The notes: generated by a model from the sequence alone, not told the origin. Numbered from the stretch's first letter, positions 1 to 13,474 are shown. The stretch is 64,000 nt of DNA from Papiliotrema nemorosa (GCA_032158125.1 JASKOT010000008.1:558001-622000), one strand, 5' to 3'. Numbers and translations: made by a program.

Positions 1-513
<513 letters not shown>

Positions 514-685
514 GGGTCGTTGGGGTCGTTGGTCTTTTCGCTTGTGATTGGATGTGATGCATCATAGCAGCACACAATGTATCATTGATCTTTCTTCATA
601 CACATAGACTGGATTTGGCCACACCCTATGACTCAATGTTGCTCACCTATGCTACTCGAACTGGATGCATCTAGCTTGAGCTATT

Positions 686-2246
686 CTAGTCTCTCTGCAC
701 AGTCTCATTGTACTCTCCATGCGGTTCTCCCGAATGCACCATGACGGTCTCACCATTATGTGATCGACCCTCCCCATTGCTCAGACTCGTATCGTAGCTC
801 TTCTTCGGTCCCATCGCCGTATCATATCCACTTTGAGGGGGATAAGCCCCATACCCATAAGCATGCGTCCCATTCTGTGAAGCCGGAGCGAGGGGGGCTG
901 ATGGTCGACTAGGAAGCAAGGCAGAATGCGGATGATCATCTACGCTTGGTCTATTGTGCGTGACTGCGGATCGGGCGTGCGAGGGTTGGTGTAGAGGAAT
1001 CTCCTCGTCCTTTGGAATTCTGGGAGAATAAGGTTTGTAAGATTGAGGATGACTCAATGGCTGGATGTCAGCTCAAATGGTCAGTGCTTCTGGATAGAGG
1101 TGCCTGAGAAGCGAGGATGGGAGGGCGAGGGGACGAACGGGGTAGAACTGCCTATACGCAACCCAGGATGCGAGTACACCAATGATAGCTCCCGCAATGA
1201 CGTCTGTAGCGTGGTGTCGATAGTCCATCGTTCTAGAGACGGAGACCAGCGCGGCGCAGGACAGAGGAGCGAGGAGAAGCCATGATTTCCAGGTATAACT
1301 CCTTCGATTGGCGATTCGCATTTCTATACGTCAGTCGGCCATACCTGGGAACGCACAGAGAAAAAGTGGACAAGCAGGGAAGAGTTCCGTAGTGAATAGA
1401 AGAGAGATTTGACGACGATATGATGTGAGGAATCGTGTGACCCACTTGCAGCGCTGTAGAGAATGAGATACCACATTCCCGCCCATGCAAAACTGCTATG
1501 TCCACTCGGGAAACTCCTAAATCCCTCTTGTAGCTTGTCCGTCTGGGTACAGTATGTCCAGTCGATAAGACCATGTACGGGGTTACTGGTGAGGTCTTCT
1601 GGGAGTTGACATCGTGCAAACAGGTCAGGTCGAGGTCTGCCCGCCGTAATCTATAGTTAGTACACTTACAGCGAGGTGGAGAGTATTCACCTTGATAATG
1701 TCGGTAAAAGTTACCGTCAATCCGAGAGACAAGACCAGACCCAGTATACCAGAATGCACATCCCATGGTGATCTCCTCACCAACGCGCTATACTCAGCAT
1801 AGAAAGGTGTTGGGGTTGAGCGGGGGAGTCGGCTTACCCAGTAAGGATTATGATTAGAGCAGGGATGATTCCGCAGTAAATGGCCAGATGCCAGACTTTG
1901 ATACGTTCCGGATCGGCGTACGGGAACGCCAAGGACGTATCAGTTACTGAAAACTTTCGCCTGTACCCATCGACCTGGGGTTAGTCACTTGGCGAGGGGA
2001 TATCGTAATGCTCGTGTGACCAAGTTGGACATACCTTGTCGAGGAGGTAGAATATCCCCTGCGTATCAGATAAGCTCTTCTCTGCTGGTCTCGCTGAGAC
2101 AGGTTGAGGATAGTGGATAAGACGCGACATACCCATAGGAAGATGGTGAGACACCAATCTGGGAGGTAACTCCAGAATATCCTCCATCGTCTAGCTTTCA
2201 CCGTGTCGGCCGAGGTCGTACCTGGAAGTTTTATCCGTGAGCCCAT
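686..2246 (-). CDS. Lipid phosphate phosphatase, PAP2 family (DPP1/LPP-like)
   Basis: This is an integral-membrane phosphatase that removes phosphate from phosphatidate, diacylglycerol pyrophosphate or lysophosphatidate. All three PAP2 motifs are visible across exons: KITAGRPRPD (motif 1), FPSGHSS (motif 2, catalytic His) and SRTMDYRHHATD (motif 3, catalytic His). Several hydrophobic segments surround them, starting with an aromatic one near the N-terminus (YLPDWCLTIFLW). Reading from ATG at 2246 needs about six introns, most of 40-60 nt. The intron that joins LYSAAK to MRIANRRSYTWK is longer (about 120 nt) but gives an unbroken family match. The last exon adds a hydrophilic Pro/Ser/His-rich tail of about 120 residues, probably cytosolic. 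The gene is divergent from the inositol polyphosphate kinase gene. The exact substrate cannot be told from sequence. Confidence 0.85.
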
Positions 2247-2976
2247 GACTCTTCAGGATGGACAAATGAGGCTTCGCTGCTGCTCAAGTGAGAGTGTGTC
2301 CTGCAGATATGGTCTATATGGACAGGAAGATTTCGCTGTCAGAGTCGAGCATGCCTGTTGCTGTGCTGTCGAGGAAGGCTGAATTGGCTTGGCATTCAGA
2401 TTCAAAGGATCTACAGACGGACCCAACACAACGTGCTCGACGTCCCGGGAGACATGTCAGTGTCAGTCCTTTGTGAGTCGGTATCCTGTCTATGCATGGA
2501 ACGACCCGATGAAGGGATCGCCCGGACTACGATGCATATGGAGAGTTGGTGGATGAGCGAGGGGGGGCATTACAAAACGGTCTGTAATGGCTCATTACAA
2601 AGATAATCCTAATACCCTTCTCGCCTGATGACGCCATGTCGCCCCCCCGCCCGCCGATTCGCCACCTGGTAAAACGCGTTTCAAGCGTGGGGGGGGTGGT
2701 CGTTGCTTCTCGCATTTCTTCTCCTTTGATTCACTCTTACGAGTACGCTGCACCTCTTCGGCTCGTTGATCATCTACAGAAGCTGCTTGTTGTGAGTGGA
2801 GTGACCGAGGTATGACAACTTCCCATCTTACGTCTGTGGCTGAGTGTACAGCGACGGCAGAGCTATCGCACTTCATCCTCATCCCGCAACCCTTTCACCC
2901 TTTAGTCTTTCACAACTCGACCAACTCGTCTATACTTTACATACCGCGATTCTCTTCTCCCATCCGATAAGACAGG
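2247..2976. other. Divergent intergenic region between lipid phosphatase and inositol kinase genes
   Basis: No gene is supported here. It contains a small cluster of CATTACAAA words (2568-2602, listed separately), a C/G homopolymer-rich stretch near 2640-2700, and pyrimidine-rich sequence just before the kinase start, as expected for a fungal 5' leader. Confidence 0.6.
2568..2602. promoter_or_regulatory. Clustered CATTACAAA motif
   Basis: CATTACAAAAC at 2568-2578, CTGTAATG in the opposite sense at about 2582-2589, and CATTACAAAG at 2593-2602 lie within 35 bp. The same word recurs as a cluster at 47772-47837 in another divergent promoter. Factor unknown. Confidence 0.4.
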
Positions 2977-4379
2977 ATGACTCCTTCACCGCTATCACTT
3001 CATCCCCAAGGTGGATCCACACCATTAGCAAACCAAGTCGCAGGACACCAAAATGTAATGTCTGACGAATCCGGAGCTCTCGTCATCAAGGTCAGCCCTG
3101 CCCTCAGAAACATACAACTGTCTGGTCTGACATATAGCCTGCTTTGCCTCGCGAGATAGCATTTTATCACTTGCTCAACTCGGCGTCTCGCAGTGATCCT
3201 GTGACACAACTCAAACCGTTTGTACCCAAATTCTTTGGGACATTGCGGCTTGAAGGTCAGCTGGACTCGAGTGGACAGATCACCAAGGACGGGATAGGAC
3301 TTAAAGTCGATGATGTCCCCGAGGTCAGTTTAGAACAATCGTGTGTCTGAAATGCTAAGTGTCAGAGCGTGGTGATTGAAAACCTCGCACACAACTATAC
3401 ACATCCCTCTATTCTCGATGTAAAACTCGGGACAGTCCTCGCTGGACCTGACGCTACGGAAGAGAAAAAGATTAGAATGGAAAAACAGTCGAAAGGATCT
3501 ACCAGTTTTGAAACGGGTATCCGGCTTACCGGGTGTCAGGTCAGTTGTCGTCTGCGAGAAATGCGATCACAAGCTGATATATAGACCTGGCACGCCCCAA
3601 CTTTTTCTTACATCCTCACACCCAAATCATACGGCAAATCAATAACCAAAGAACAACTACCCGAAGGTCTGATCCGGTTCTTCCCACTCCCTGACGACTC
3701 TGTCCCGGCCCTTCACATGCCTCCCACACCCGTGTCTTCCACGTCCACTTCACCCTCATCCTCTACTGTCCCGCACCTCCCCCTCCCGCCTTCGAATGAC
3801 GCATCGCTTGTTGTCCCTACCACCCCTGTATCAGGGTCCTCTGCTCCTCCTCAAGCTTACACCTCGCATGCCATTCAGGCGAAAACACTACTACGAGTCT
3901 TATCGATGGTCGATGCCGAGCTGGAACAACTCGAAAATGTCATCAGCAAGCTTGAAGCTCGTTTTATCGGAGCTAGCATTCTGATTGTCTACGAAGGACA
4001 CGCCGAGCGATTGGAAGATGCTCTAGATCGATGGGAAGCGAAGAAAGCTCGAGAAGCACTCATCGCAGCTGAAGCACCTCCACCCGCACAAGACTCAGAT
4101 GACGAGGATGAATTTGGAGATGACGACGGGTCATCTATAGACAGCTCGACGTCGTCGGATGATGATGAAGATGATGGAGCTAAAGCCGACGCGAGGAGAG
4201 CAAGACGGTGTCCGCCTATGAACCTCAGAATGATAGATTTCGCACATACGAGGTTGGTAGAGGGTGAAGGGGCTGATGAGGGGGTCTTGAAGGGGATTAG
4301 GACGTTGAGAGGTCTGGTGCAGAATCGGGCGGAGCAGGTCAGGCAGAAGGTTTATGCGACTAGTAGTGTCCAAGGTTAA
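2977..4379 (+). CDS. Inositol polyphosphate multikinase (Arg82/Ipk2 family)
   Basis: This kinase phosphorylates soluble inositol phosphates (IP3 to IP4/IP5), feeding inositol pyrophosphate signalling and, in yeasts, phosphate and transcription control. Four exons are inferred: 2977-3090, 3138-3323, 3366-3539 and 3585-4379, giving 422 residues; each intron is 42-47 nt and GT-AG. The IPK signature PSILDVKLGT (PxxxDxKxG) lies near residue 150. The TGCQ element follows near residue 195 and the metal-binding MIDFAHTR near residue 375. HQNVMSDESGALVIKPALPREIAFY near the N-terminus matches the ATP-binding lobe. There are two low-complexity insertions, a Ser/Thr/Pro-rich one and an acidic Asp/Glu/Ser one just before the IDFAHT block; acidic loops at this place are common in the fungal enzymes. 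An IP6 kinase (Kcs1) is less likely because the protein is short. Confidence 0.87.
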
Positions 4380-4854
4380 GCGTGATGCGAGTCAGGTGGG
4401 CCTAGGCCTCGGACCGTTCGGCTGAGACGCTGTGTCTCTCCAAGGGGTCAGGTGGGAATGTATCCGAGTAGTTAAGTCATGTATCTAAACGCCGTGGAAG
4501 TCTGCTCTACTGATTAGATTGGTTCGGTGCATCTTGGCATGATCAGCTCAAGGAGAGAATACAGAGTGTCCTCTGACACAAATGAGGTCTGGGCTCCCAA
4601 CGCAGAAGAGCTTGTGGCACTGATTTGCGTGCTTATAATCGACTTATATGCATCTCTTGATAACCCAAAAATCGTAGAGTAACTTCTAACGCTATATCTA
4701 TATCCCTCAATGTCTCATGGTCTCGCCGTTATACGCATACCCAACGCCCGTTTCGTCTTGCTACCTGCACAAAGCGCCGTAGGCACAGCCGCAGAATTGG
4801 CATTGTACTCGCTGACACGTAAGCACTTGCCGGTATGCGTAAAAAGTTTAAGAC
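4380..4854. other. Tail-to-tail intergenic region
   Basis: This is the 3' flank of the inositol kinase gene and of the GH5 glucanase gene. It is AT-richer toward 4620-4710. I see no coding, RNA or repeat feature. Confidence 0.5.
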
Positions 4855-7800
4855 TCACTCTGGGTAAGAACAACCTGACACACTCGCCCATGCGCCTACG
4901 GTATCCTGAGCATCTTGCCATCCGCTGCCGACAGTCATGGTGGTCGGATGAGCCTGAGTCGCGAGCGTGACTGGAGAACCGGTCTGTGTCAAGGTAGGGA
5001 AGAGGGCAATTTGACTCTGAGTAAAGCTAGGTCCCATGGAGGTAGGTGGCCAAATGCTGTAGTTGGATACGCTGACCGGGTCGAGGGAGGGTGTCGCGAC
5101 TCCACCCGTGGCTGAAGCGGGATATGTCCCTGCAAATTGGTTGCCTCCCACTTGAGCGACCGAACCGCAATATCCACCTGCGACTCTAGGATCGGCAGGT
5201 AACCATCCTTGTTGGAGACCCAATTGATAATGCCACATCGGGGAAGGGGCATAGCCCAGTTGAGTCGAGTTGGCAATCCGCCATGTCCAAAAGAACCAAT
5301 TTTGTAAAGCGTCCATGTTGGCCAGTGCGTATCCTGCAATACCGGCTTTACGATCTGCGTCCCAATTCATCCATTCTTCCCAGTTTTCGCACGTTCCAGT
5401 ACCGGAAGATTCGTATGTTGGGGTGGAACCCACACCATTGAGCCATTTACCACAGTTGTTGACGGCCAAAGACCATTCACCGCCGACGGTGATACCGTAG
5501 TTTGTGGAAGAATCGTTGGTTCCTCCTCCCCATCCACAAGCAATCTTGGCCTGAAAGTCAGTCGATGCTGTCGCACAAGGGGACCGAGACCGCAGAAGAC
5601 TCACGTTGGTATCCCAGGCGTTATTATTAGGGGTTGTGAAGGCAAGGTATGGGTGTTGGTCAAGAGCACTGAAATCAGCTGAGAAACTACACGTAGACGA
5701 TCGACGTACAGTCGATCAGCACCCTTCATGAAATCTGCCCAGGCGGCGACACCCAAGAACCCCTCATGGATCGCAATGATAGGTCCGTTGCCTGTCCCAA
5801 AGCCGGTGATACCTCGGATCAACTCGTAGGCTTGATAATAGCTATCCATGAGCCAATGTCTATCACGCTGTTCGATTGTACTCACAACTTTGACAAGACC
5901 TCTTCACCCACTATAGACGCTTGAACCTCATTCACCAAGCTCATCATCGGCACAACCTCCTTGATACCAGGCTGAGAGATAAACTCTGTCAAACTTCGAA
6001 TCTGCTCCAAATGTCGTTGAGCATTGACCAACCCCATGACGCCGTACATCCAATTGACACTTCCCGCTCTGCCCGAATGGTTCCAACCATTCTGAGATCC
6101 TGGCAACGCGTGGAAATCCAATAAAATTCGAAGACCGTACTTTCTAGCCCATCCTATGGCTTTGACAAAGTAGTTCCAGGAGACTTTCCCAAGGTAAGGC
6201 TCGTCTTCGTTGGTCTCGATGGCCCAGAATCCGAGTGGGATTCGCACCCAATTGAGACCTGCAGCTGCGATATCCGCAAAATCCACCTCGGTCTGGGAGT
6301 TAGCGCATAGTCTTGTGTAGATAGAAAGGGGCTGACGATGAAACTCTTGTAGTGATTCTCCATCATGGTGGGGAGGTCGGAGCCCATAGCTTGGCATAGG
6401 GTGTATTCGTCGACGGCAACGGGGGTGGTGTGTTGGTACTTCTCGTACAGGGAGGACACGATGAACGGCTCGGTGACGAGCCAGCCGCCGAGGTTCACAC
6501 TGATCATCAGCCTGGCACCTGTAGTCGAGGTTCTTAGTCAACGCACCCCCTAATGTTATCTTTGCCCCAAGTCCACTCCTCCAACAAGCTAGGTGTCCAT
6601 TGTTGCGCTCGGCCCGAGACCTATGGTTAAGCGCTTGGCCCTGCCATAGCACGCGATTGCTCACCGAGTAAGGGTCCGCGGGATCCACCGCCCATGTGCC
6701 TCCAAACGAGTTGTAATAAGTAAAGTTCCCCCCATCTGCCATCTGTACCATACTTCCATCCGCCCCTGAACCCGCTACTCCAAAGTTGTTGGTCGGAGCG
6801 GCAGTCGTAGTGGTTGATCCAGCCGAAGTGGTCGTTTGCGTCCCTTGAGATGTCGTCCTGCTTGACCCCCCAGCAGTCGTCTTGTTCTGTTTATCCTGGG
6901 AAGCGCTGACTGCCGCACCGATAGCTATAGCAGCGACGAGGATCAATCCGATAGGTAACCCGAAAAATAACAGTCGTCTCTTGTGAGGGTTTGTAGGCAC
7001 ACATCCTCTTGGAGCCTTGTACGATGCGTCGGAATAACCCGCCGCGGCCGCCATGGTGGGGTTTGAAGCTTGTCTTGGAGATCGTCCGGAAGCACGAGAG
7101 GCACCCGTGTTGGCTCGAGGTCTGCCTCCTGTCAGAGCTGAAGGGTATGCGCTCGGTTTGAGTAGTCTAGATGAACCGTATTGCGTCTCACCAAACTCTT
7201 TGTCGTACGGCAGTTCAGAATCAAGATTGGGTGAGAAGATTTCCGAACCACCAGAAGGGGATTGAGGGATGGGTGTGTGGAATGGGTTGGGCGAGTCGGA
7301 GTGGAACGCTTCGAGGTAGTCGTGAGTGGGTGAAGCGGTAAACTATAGAGTCAATATGGGCTGCAGAGTGGTGGAATCTTGAACCATGAGTGAGAACAAT
7401 AGGCGAGTTGAAAGGGGACATAGAAGTAAGGTCAAACCTGGGGGACGAAGAGGGGAGCGTTTCAGTCGGATCAAACGACACACAAAAAGCCATTCACAGC
7501 ACAGCCCAACCCCCACCTTTCCGCACCAAGTGGCATGCAGTGACCATCCCGTTTTCACGTTGGAGGGCAAAGTGGGGACGCCGACACGGCGACACAGCTC
7601 GGACCTCACGTCGGGGCGATGTTTCCATGTCAGACCAGACAAAAGAGAACTCACGTCCAACCCCATCGCGGCGTTCCTGCCTGCTTGTCCATTGTTCCCC
7701 GCTCGACCCCCTTGCGGCGTAATGATCGATCTCCCAGACGCAGATCGAGGTGTGCTCCTGCCTGAACCTGGTCGACTTTGCGGGTCATCAAAGTATGGAC

Positions 7801-7867
7801 TAGGGGGCGATCGGACTGGACTAGAGATTTCCAGCGGCAGCGGTGGCGGTGGTGGTTTTCGTGGCAT
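4855..7867 (-). CDS. Membrane-anchored exo-beta-1,3-glucanase (GH5 subfamily 9 type)
   Basis: This glucan 1,3-beta-glucosidase probably trims or remodels wall beta-glucan at the cell surface. From ATG 7867 the protein has a Pro/Ser-rich cytosolic N-terminus, then a basic stretch NPHKRR and one hydrophobic anchor (LLFFGLPIGLILVAAIAIGA), then a Thr/Ser-rich stalk. It is therefore type II. The GH5 domain follows with VNLGGWLVTEPFI, DFADIAAAGLNWVRIPLGFWA, LRILLDFHALPGSQNG, the acid/base Glu in SLVNEV, IAIHEGF and the nucleophile Glu in VGGEWS. It ends with SGCSYPE. About six introns are inferred. The first, from a GTGAGT donor near 7653 to the acceptor near 7347, is unusually long (about 300 nt), so an extra small exon may be missed there. 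ATG 7054 would give a shorter form that still has the anchor. It is divergent from the GH72 gene. Confidence 0.85.
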
Positions 7868-8918
7868 CCTGTTTGTCGTCTATGATGTGCACGATGTAGG
7901 AGGTGAGATGCAAGAGAAGATGCATGGACTTTTCTTTATCTCATGAAATCCGTCGCGATCTGATCTACGCTATGCGACTTGGGACAACAACATCACGTAG
8001 AGGTCTAAAGGGTCTATTCATCAGAGAGGAGGTGGGAATTTCAGAGGTATCCCGTGAGAAGGACGGGTTGCATAAGTGTCAACAAAAGGGAAACGAGCAA
8101 CAAGCATCTCTCTTCTCGCCCCGCTCACCCGGGCACTTACGCCATGCTAGCTATCTCTGAGCCTGGGAAAAGAGGGAAGCGCGGAAGAGATGATAAACAA
8201 GTCACACAGCTACACCCCCGGATCAGGGATATTTATGCTCAAGTGGCTCAAACGCGTCCCAGTCATCGTGCTCGGGTGCGTCTTCAGCCTGAGCACGCAC
8301 TGGATGATGGCAGCCACCAAAACTTCCAGGACTTAAACTAAACGATGGTGGGCCCTCGCTCATGATCCGCAAGCCGATACCGCTTTGCCGGACAAGGAGG
8401 TGTCACAAGGGCGCCATCCTATTCCAGGAGAACTTGACACGGGTCCGAAGGGTCTATGCGGCAACTTGATTATTCCCACTCGGGCTTGTTCGCATGCACC
8501 GCTATGCTCTCGAGCCAAGTCCACCATATAGCGATGTAAGCGTCTGTTCGTCTCCTGCGCGTCGGCGGGTGTACCACTTGCGACGCGCGCCGAGACGGAG
8601 GCAAGAGAGCGGAGGTCTCTTGGCTGCCATAGCAACATGACTCATCATCCGCTGGTGGGCCTCCCGTATGCATTCGCATCCCACGAGGTATATGCACACG
8701 CCTGTGTTTACACCCGATGCATACATGCATGCGATTCCAGCTCGGATCGGGGGAGGATACATGTCTCCCCGCTTTGTAGTGCCGATTTTGATTCAAAAAC
8801 ATCACACCGCCACTCCGTCTCCTGACCCCTCTTGCACATCGACCATCTCACTTCTACACTTGTCTGCGTACCATACACGAGATAGCATCGACGGACGAGT
8901 TGAACACCCAGATCCAAC
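7868..8918. other. Shared promoter region of two cell-wall enzyme genes
   Basis: This 1.05-kb divergent region lies between the GH5 glucanase and the GH72 transglycosylase. No credible coding sequence was found. It holds ATGCATGC near 8725-8732 and other GCAT-rich words around 8665-8735, about 200 bp before the GH72 start. Confidence 0.5.
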
Positions 8919-11079
8919 ATGAGGATATCACCTTTCGCCATCCTATCCCTCGTAGCCGGGGTGACGGCTCTGCCTCAGATCACACGAACAGGGAAATACC
9001 TATACGATCCGAGTGGAAATCGATTCTTCATCAAGGTAGGTCAATGCTCCTCCAACGGGTAGCCCTGCTCCCCATGGGCAGTCCACTCGTCCATACACTA
9101 CCCCGTGGTTGCTATTGCTGACCGACAGGGAGTAGCATACCAACCACAAGGACAACTAGCCCAAGACACCACTGCCAATGCCGACAAGTGCGTCGTAGCC
9201 TCTTTAACCCGGTTGTGACTTGGCACTGACCAGCAGTGGAGGATTCCCAGAGCCCTCATCCTACATTGATCCCCTTTCTTCCGCACAAAACTGCTCGAGA
9301 GATTTACCGTATCTGCAGCAATTAGGCGTAAATGCCGTTCGAGTGTATTCTGTCGATCCGGCGAATAATCACGACGAGTGTATGGAGGCTTTCAGCAAGG
9401 CAGGCATATACGTGCTGTGAGTTAGCGTCAGCCCTGGCCATATTGCGGTATAAGTATAGGTGCTCATTGCTTTATCAGGCTGGACGTTTCACTTCCTCTG
9501 AACGGATCCATCGATCGATCTTCTCCCGCGTGGACTACCAACCTGCTCAACGAGTACACCAGGACGATAGATGTCTTCAACAAAGTGAGCATTTCTTGAC
9601 GGACTCACTTTCTCTCAGATTCTGTGAGTCCCTGCTGATCAGTAGTACGACAATGTTTTAGGATACAATATCGGTAACGAGGTCGTCAACACCAATCAAA
9701 ACACCAACGCTGCTCGTACGTCTCGGTAACGTCCTTGTTGTGGGCAGAACTGACGGTGCAGCCTTCGTCAAGGCGGCTGCGCGGGACATCAAAGCATATC
9801 TTGGCGCTATCAAGTCGTCTGCTCTTGTCGGTTACGCAGCGGTGGATGGTGATGCGGCGTTTAGGAACAACATGGCGGACTATATGACCTGCGGAGATGA
9901 GGCAGACTTGGTGGATCTATACGGTGAGTCGTCGAAGACTTTGGTCCCTTCGTATTATCTTTGGGTCACTGATACCCAGGTCTGAACAACTACGAATGGT
10001 GTGGAGACCAGAACCTCAACTCTTCCAACTGGGGAGTCATTACCGAAGGATTCGCCGATATCCCCGTCGCTACCTACATGTCTGAATTCGGGTGCATCTT
10101 CCAACCTCCTCGAGTATGGAACGAAGTCCAAGCCTTGTTCTCTTCGCCCGTGTCCGACGTCTTTTCCGGTGGTGTTGCATTCTCCTATTTCCCTACGGTA
10201 GATGGATATGGCATGGTGACCTTCACCAACAACGGCCAAAGGTGCGTTGACCATAAATTGCATTGCTGATTTTAGTGTCAACACGTCTAGCGACTTTACA
10301 CGACTCGCAGCGGAATACAACAATGTGACGTTCCCGACTGGGCCTGCCAAGTCGAGCGCCTCTCAGGGTACCATCCAATGCCCCGCGGAGAGCAGCAACT
10401 TCCTCGCCAACAACACTCTCCCCCCAACTCCCGATGAACAAGTGTGCAACTGTATCAATCAAAACGCATTCTCTTGTCGAGTCACCAATTCTACCGCCAA
10501 TCAACCGATCATTGTCGGTGATCTCATCGAGTGAGTCTCCTCTGTGAAAAGATGAGGGACCATAGGGCTGATGTCAAGCTACGCCTGCTCATTGCTCGGC
10601 CAGTCTGGTTCCGGTGCAAGCTGTGACGCAATTGCCGGTGACGGCGAGACGGGGGTGTACGGACCACTCGCCATGTGTTCTCCAGCTATCAAGCTGAGTT
10701 ATGCCATGTCGGCGTACTTTAGCGTCAACCCCATTGCGTCGAGTTGCGACTTTAACGGCAACGCCACGATTGTTGAGAACGGTGCGTCCCCCGTTATCCG
10801 TCCGGATTGTACTGATGTCTAGGACCAAACACCTCCCAAGATGCCTCAAACGCTGCGAGTACTTGTTTGGCACAACAACCCGCCGGAGGAGTGTTCACCC
10901 CTTCGCCATCCTCTGCTGCTCCATCGTCCACAGGGTCCGGCGCGTCCGGATCGGCATCCTCTGCTGCATCTTCGAGTGGATCGGCCGGAAAAGCCGTCTC
11001 CCCCTTGAGCCTTCTCAGCGTAGGAGGCTTGCTGAGTACATTCGCCGGTGCTGCTGTCGGAGCTGTTTTTGTCTTGTGA
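8919..11079 (+). CDS. GPI-type 1,3-beta-glucanosyltransferase, GH72 with CBM43 (Gas/Gel family)
   Basis: This wall enzyme cuts and religates beta-1,3-glucan chains to elongate and branch them. ATG 8919 opens a signal peptide (MRISPFAILSLVAGVTA). The GH72 domain begins RTGKYLYDPSGNRFFIKGVAYQP. It carries the acid/base Glu in YNIGNEVVN and the nucleophile Glu in TYMSEFGC. A Cys-rich CBM43/X8 module follows (CNCINQNAFSC, YACSLLG, GVYGPLAMCSPAIKLSYAMSAYF). The C-terminus is Ser/Ala/Gly-rich and ends in a hydrophobic tail, typical of a GPI-anchor signal. About nine short introns are needed. The CBM43 places it with the Gas1/Gas2-like branch of the family. The divergent partner is a GH5 beta-1,3-glucanase, so both genes act on the same polymer. 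Confidence 0.9.
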
Positions 11080-11417
11080 TGTGTGTAGGATGGAGAAGAA
11101 GAAGAAGAAACAGATTCAAATTACGAGTTTGACGACAAGCTCCTTTATAATGTGTAATCCATAGGCATGTCTGGCAGGACGAGCGGAGTGCGCGGTGAGT
11201 TGAGATGGACATTGAGCGAGATTACGTCTGCTTTGGGCCGTGTCATGATACGAGTACTGTGCGTGATGCAAAATGTCCACTCATCAACTATCCGACCTAG
11301 CGAGGTCGGGAGCAAAGACATATATAGGACTCGATTGTGTACAACCTAATCTTACCCTAAGAAAAGGCCGACCTGCCTGCCTGATCTGCTTCCAACCTTT
11401 GAGACCTTGTCATTCTA
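11080..11417. other. Tail-to-tail intergenic region
   Basis: The region contains the purine run GAAGAAGAAGAAGAAAC just after the GH72 stop codon and otherwise unremarkable 3'-flank sequence. Confidence 0.5.
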
Positions 11418-12638
11418 CTACTTTTCAGACCGCTCTCGCTCCATCCTAGCTCGTCTCCAAGGAGGAAACTCCTCTCTGAACACTCTCGCCGCGTCGCCTT
11501 TCCACACTCTGAATGCTCGTTTCTTCTCCAGCCCTTGTAGTCCTTTCGAGTCGACCTCCCACAAATCCCACTGATGCCTCCTCCAATCGATCAGATCTGC
11601 TCTTGCATCTTCCATCCCCCGGGGATCACCCCTTAGCAGCACCTGGGAGTCTAGTCTTCCGGCAACGATGGCCCCTTGGATGTGGTCCATCCAGATGGAA
11701 TCGACACTGATTTCGTGGGGGAGTGTGTAAGCCGCAGGTTGGCCTTGCATTAGATTTTCCCATCTGTGCGTGTTGAGGGTGTTCTCGATATCTTGGTCTA
11801 TCTCTCGCCATAGCTCCTGTAAGATATTGTCGGTCTCGGCGATCACGCAGATATCTGCCGTCAGTGGTCCATCAGACCAAGTATCACGTATGACGATGAG
11901 GTGATATGATGGAGTGAATGACTCGAGAGAAGCGCAGGTCAAGGATTGAGTCCGGTGGTCGCTGAAGCCCGGAGAAATAAGAGTACCGTTTGTTCTCACA
12001 CACCTTTCTCGGAGAGACAAAAGACGATCCGCAAGAAGTTTCGCATAGACCTAGCTCCCCCATGCTCATCCTCCATCACCCTCCTCGCATCTTCCAACGC
12101 TGAGTCTTGAAGTTCTTTGAGCTCTTTTGGCTCGAGTGTACCTTGTTCCATGGTTATAAGGGTTCCGCCGGCTGATTCTGCTCCGGTAGATTCCCATTCT
12201 AGCACATAGTCGATGTACTTGCGGATCATCGGTTGATCCTTGAATGCTGGGTTGGTGTTCATAACATAGACCGCAATCTACCGATCAGTCCATACTCCCC
12301 ATGGGTTCCGGACGATATTGCGCAACACGCGAGACTTTGGAATAATGGGTGAGCTAGGTGCAGCGACGTACCAGTACAGCATCGCTCATTGTGGACAAGA
12401 CCCGATCCCGATGACTCTCAGAAAAAACCGGTCGGAGCTTGAGATAAGTATGCCATACTTTGGTCGTCCACTTATCAGCCTTTGGTATGAACGGCTGCCT
12501 AGTGGACGATGACGGTGGGCGAGGGGTCAAAGTCGGAGTGGAAGCCTTTTCCGACATTGCTGAGGCTCGCACAGCCTTGATGTATGCTGAAGATCCCTGG
12601 TGCACTCTGCGTACAAGGCTTATGGTCAATAATCCCAC
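11418..12638 (-). CDS. Unrecognised protein, three exons
   Basis: I do not recognise this family. Exon 1 starts at ATG 12638 and reads to SDAVL. A GT-AG intron leads to IAVYVMNTNPAFKDQPMIRKYIDYV, and a second intron (donor GTGAGAAC after LSEKGV) joins to DHRTQSLTCASLESF. The splices keep one continuous frame of about 380 residues. The N-terminus is short, hydrophobic and basic (MGLLTISLVRRVHQGSS), which could be a mitochondrial presequence. Alternatively the start is the Met at residue 28. The rest is soluble and rich in Glu, Arg and Trp toward the C-terminus (DWRRHQWDLWEVDSKGLQGLEKKRAFRVW). No catalytic motif or membrane segment is evident. Codon use and frame conservation across splices support a real gene. 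Confidence 0.6.
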
Positions 12639-13474
12639 AAAGGATGTCAGTCCATCACGACTGTCGTTGTCGAGTGGAGTGAAATGACAGAGTTATCGAT
12701 AACCGAAGAGAAGCGCTGGAATCGACATCTCTCGGCCGGGAAGCGGGGCGAGGGCCAAGTGGTGCACCTCTGCTATACGGAAACTCGTCCGTTCAACACG
12801 CGTGTCGAGAGGATTATAGTGCCCCAATATGAGCAGGCGCGTGGGACATTGACAGCATGGAACGGCTCTCGGCGAGGAAAACCGCGCACAAAGTGCAACA
12901 TCCGAACAATCCTTTCTGCAACAGCTGTACCCGCTTGCTCCAGTATTTTCCGTAGACCCTATCCTTTTATCCTTTTGTGATACCACACCCTTTTTCACCA
13001 CTCTGACTTTCTCATACTCATAACGCTCCAGGTGTCGGCCCATCTTCACAATGGTAGTTCTGTCGTAGCCATGTGAAGTTCCCGCAACACATTGTCAAAA
13101 CAATTGTCACTCCCTTCTTCCTTGGCCATACAGCCCGGACCAGATGACTTTCTCATGGACCAAACTTGTGAACCTTTTTACGCATGAGTCCCGCTGGATA
13201 GTGTGAGAGATCTTCTGGTGGGACGCAGAACTCATATCTGCTGCAGATAGGTGAAAGGTATGGATCGTATCAAGAGTGGGAGACAGGACTTCCACGATTA
13301 TTTCTGTACAAGGGATACCACAGTACTGGCTTTGTGTCATCAGGACCAACAGCATGCTGTATACATATAAAAGGTGTCTGAGCCCTGTCTTGTTGATCTC
13401 ACTATCTGACTACTCTGTGGGTACTCAAGAACAAGACACACCTAGATTGATCTTAACCAATCTTTGCAACCAAC
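12639..13474. other. Divergent intergenic region
   Basis: No gene is supported here. It contains the promoter of the small secreted protein, including a strong TATA element at 13364-13374. Confidence 0.5.
13364..13374 (+). promoter_or_regulatory. TATA box of small secreted protein gene
   Basis: CATATAAAAGG lies 101 bp upstream of the ATG at 13475. The same 11-mer occurs before another secreted-protein gene at 42811-42821. Confidence 0.55.

Noticed and set aside
8054..8341. Small plus-strand ORF in the GH5/GH72 shared promoter.
   Set aside because: Basic low-information sequence with no domain, and it overlaps other equally long ORFs in other frames.
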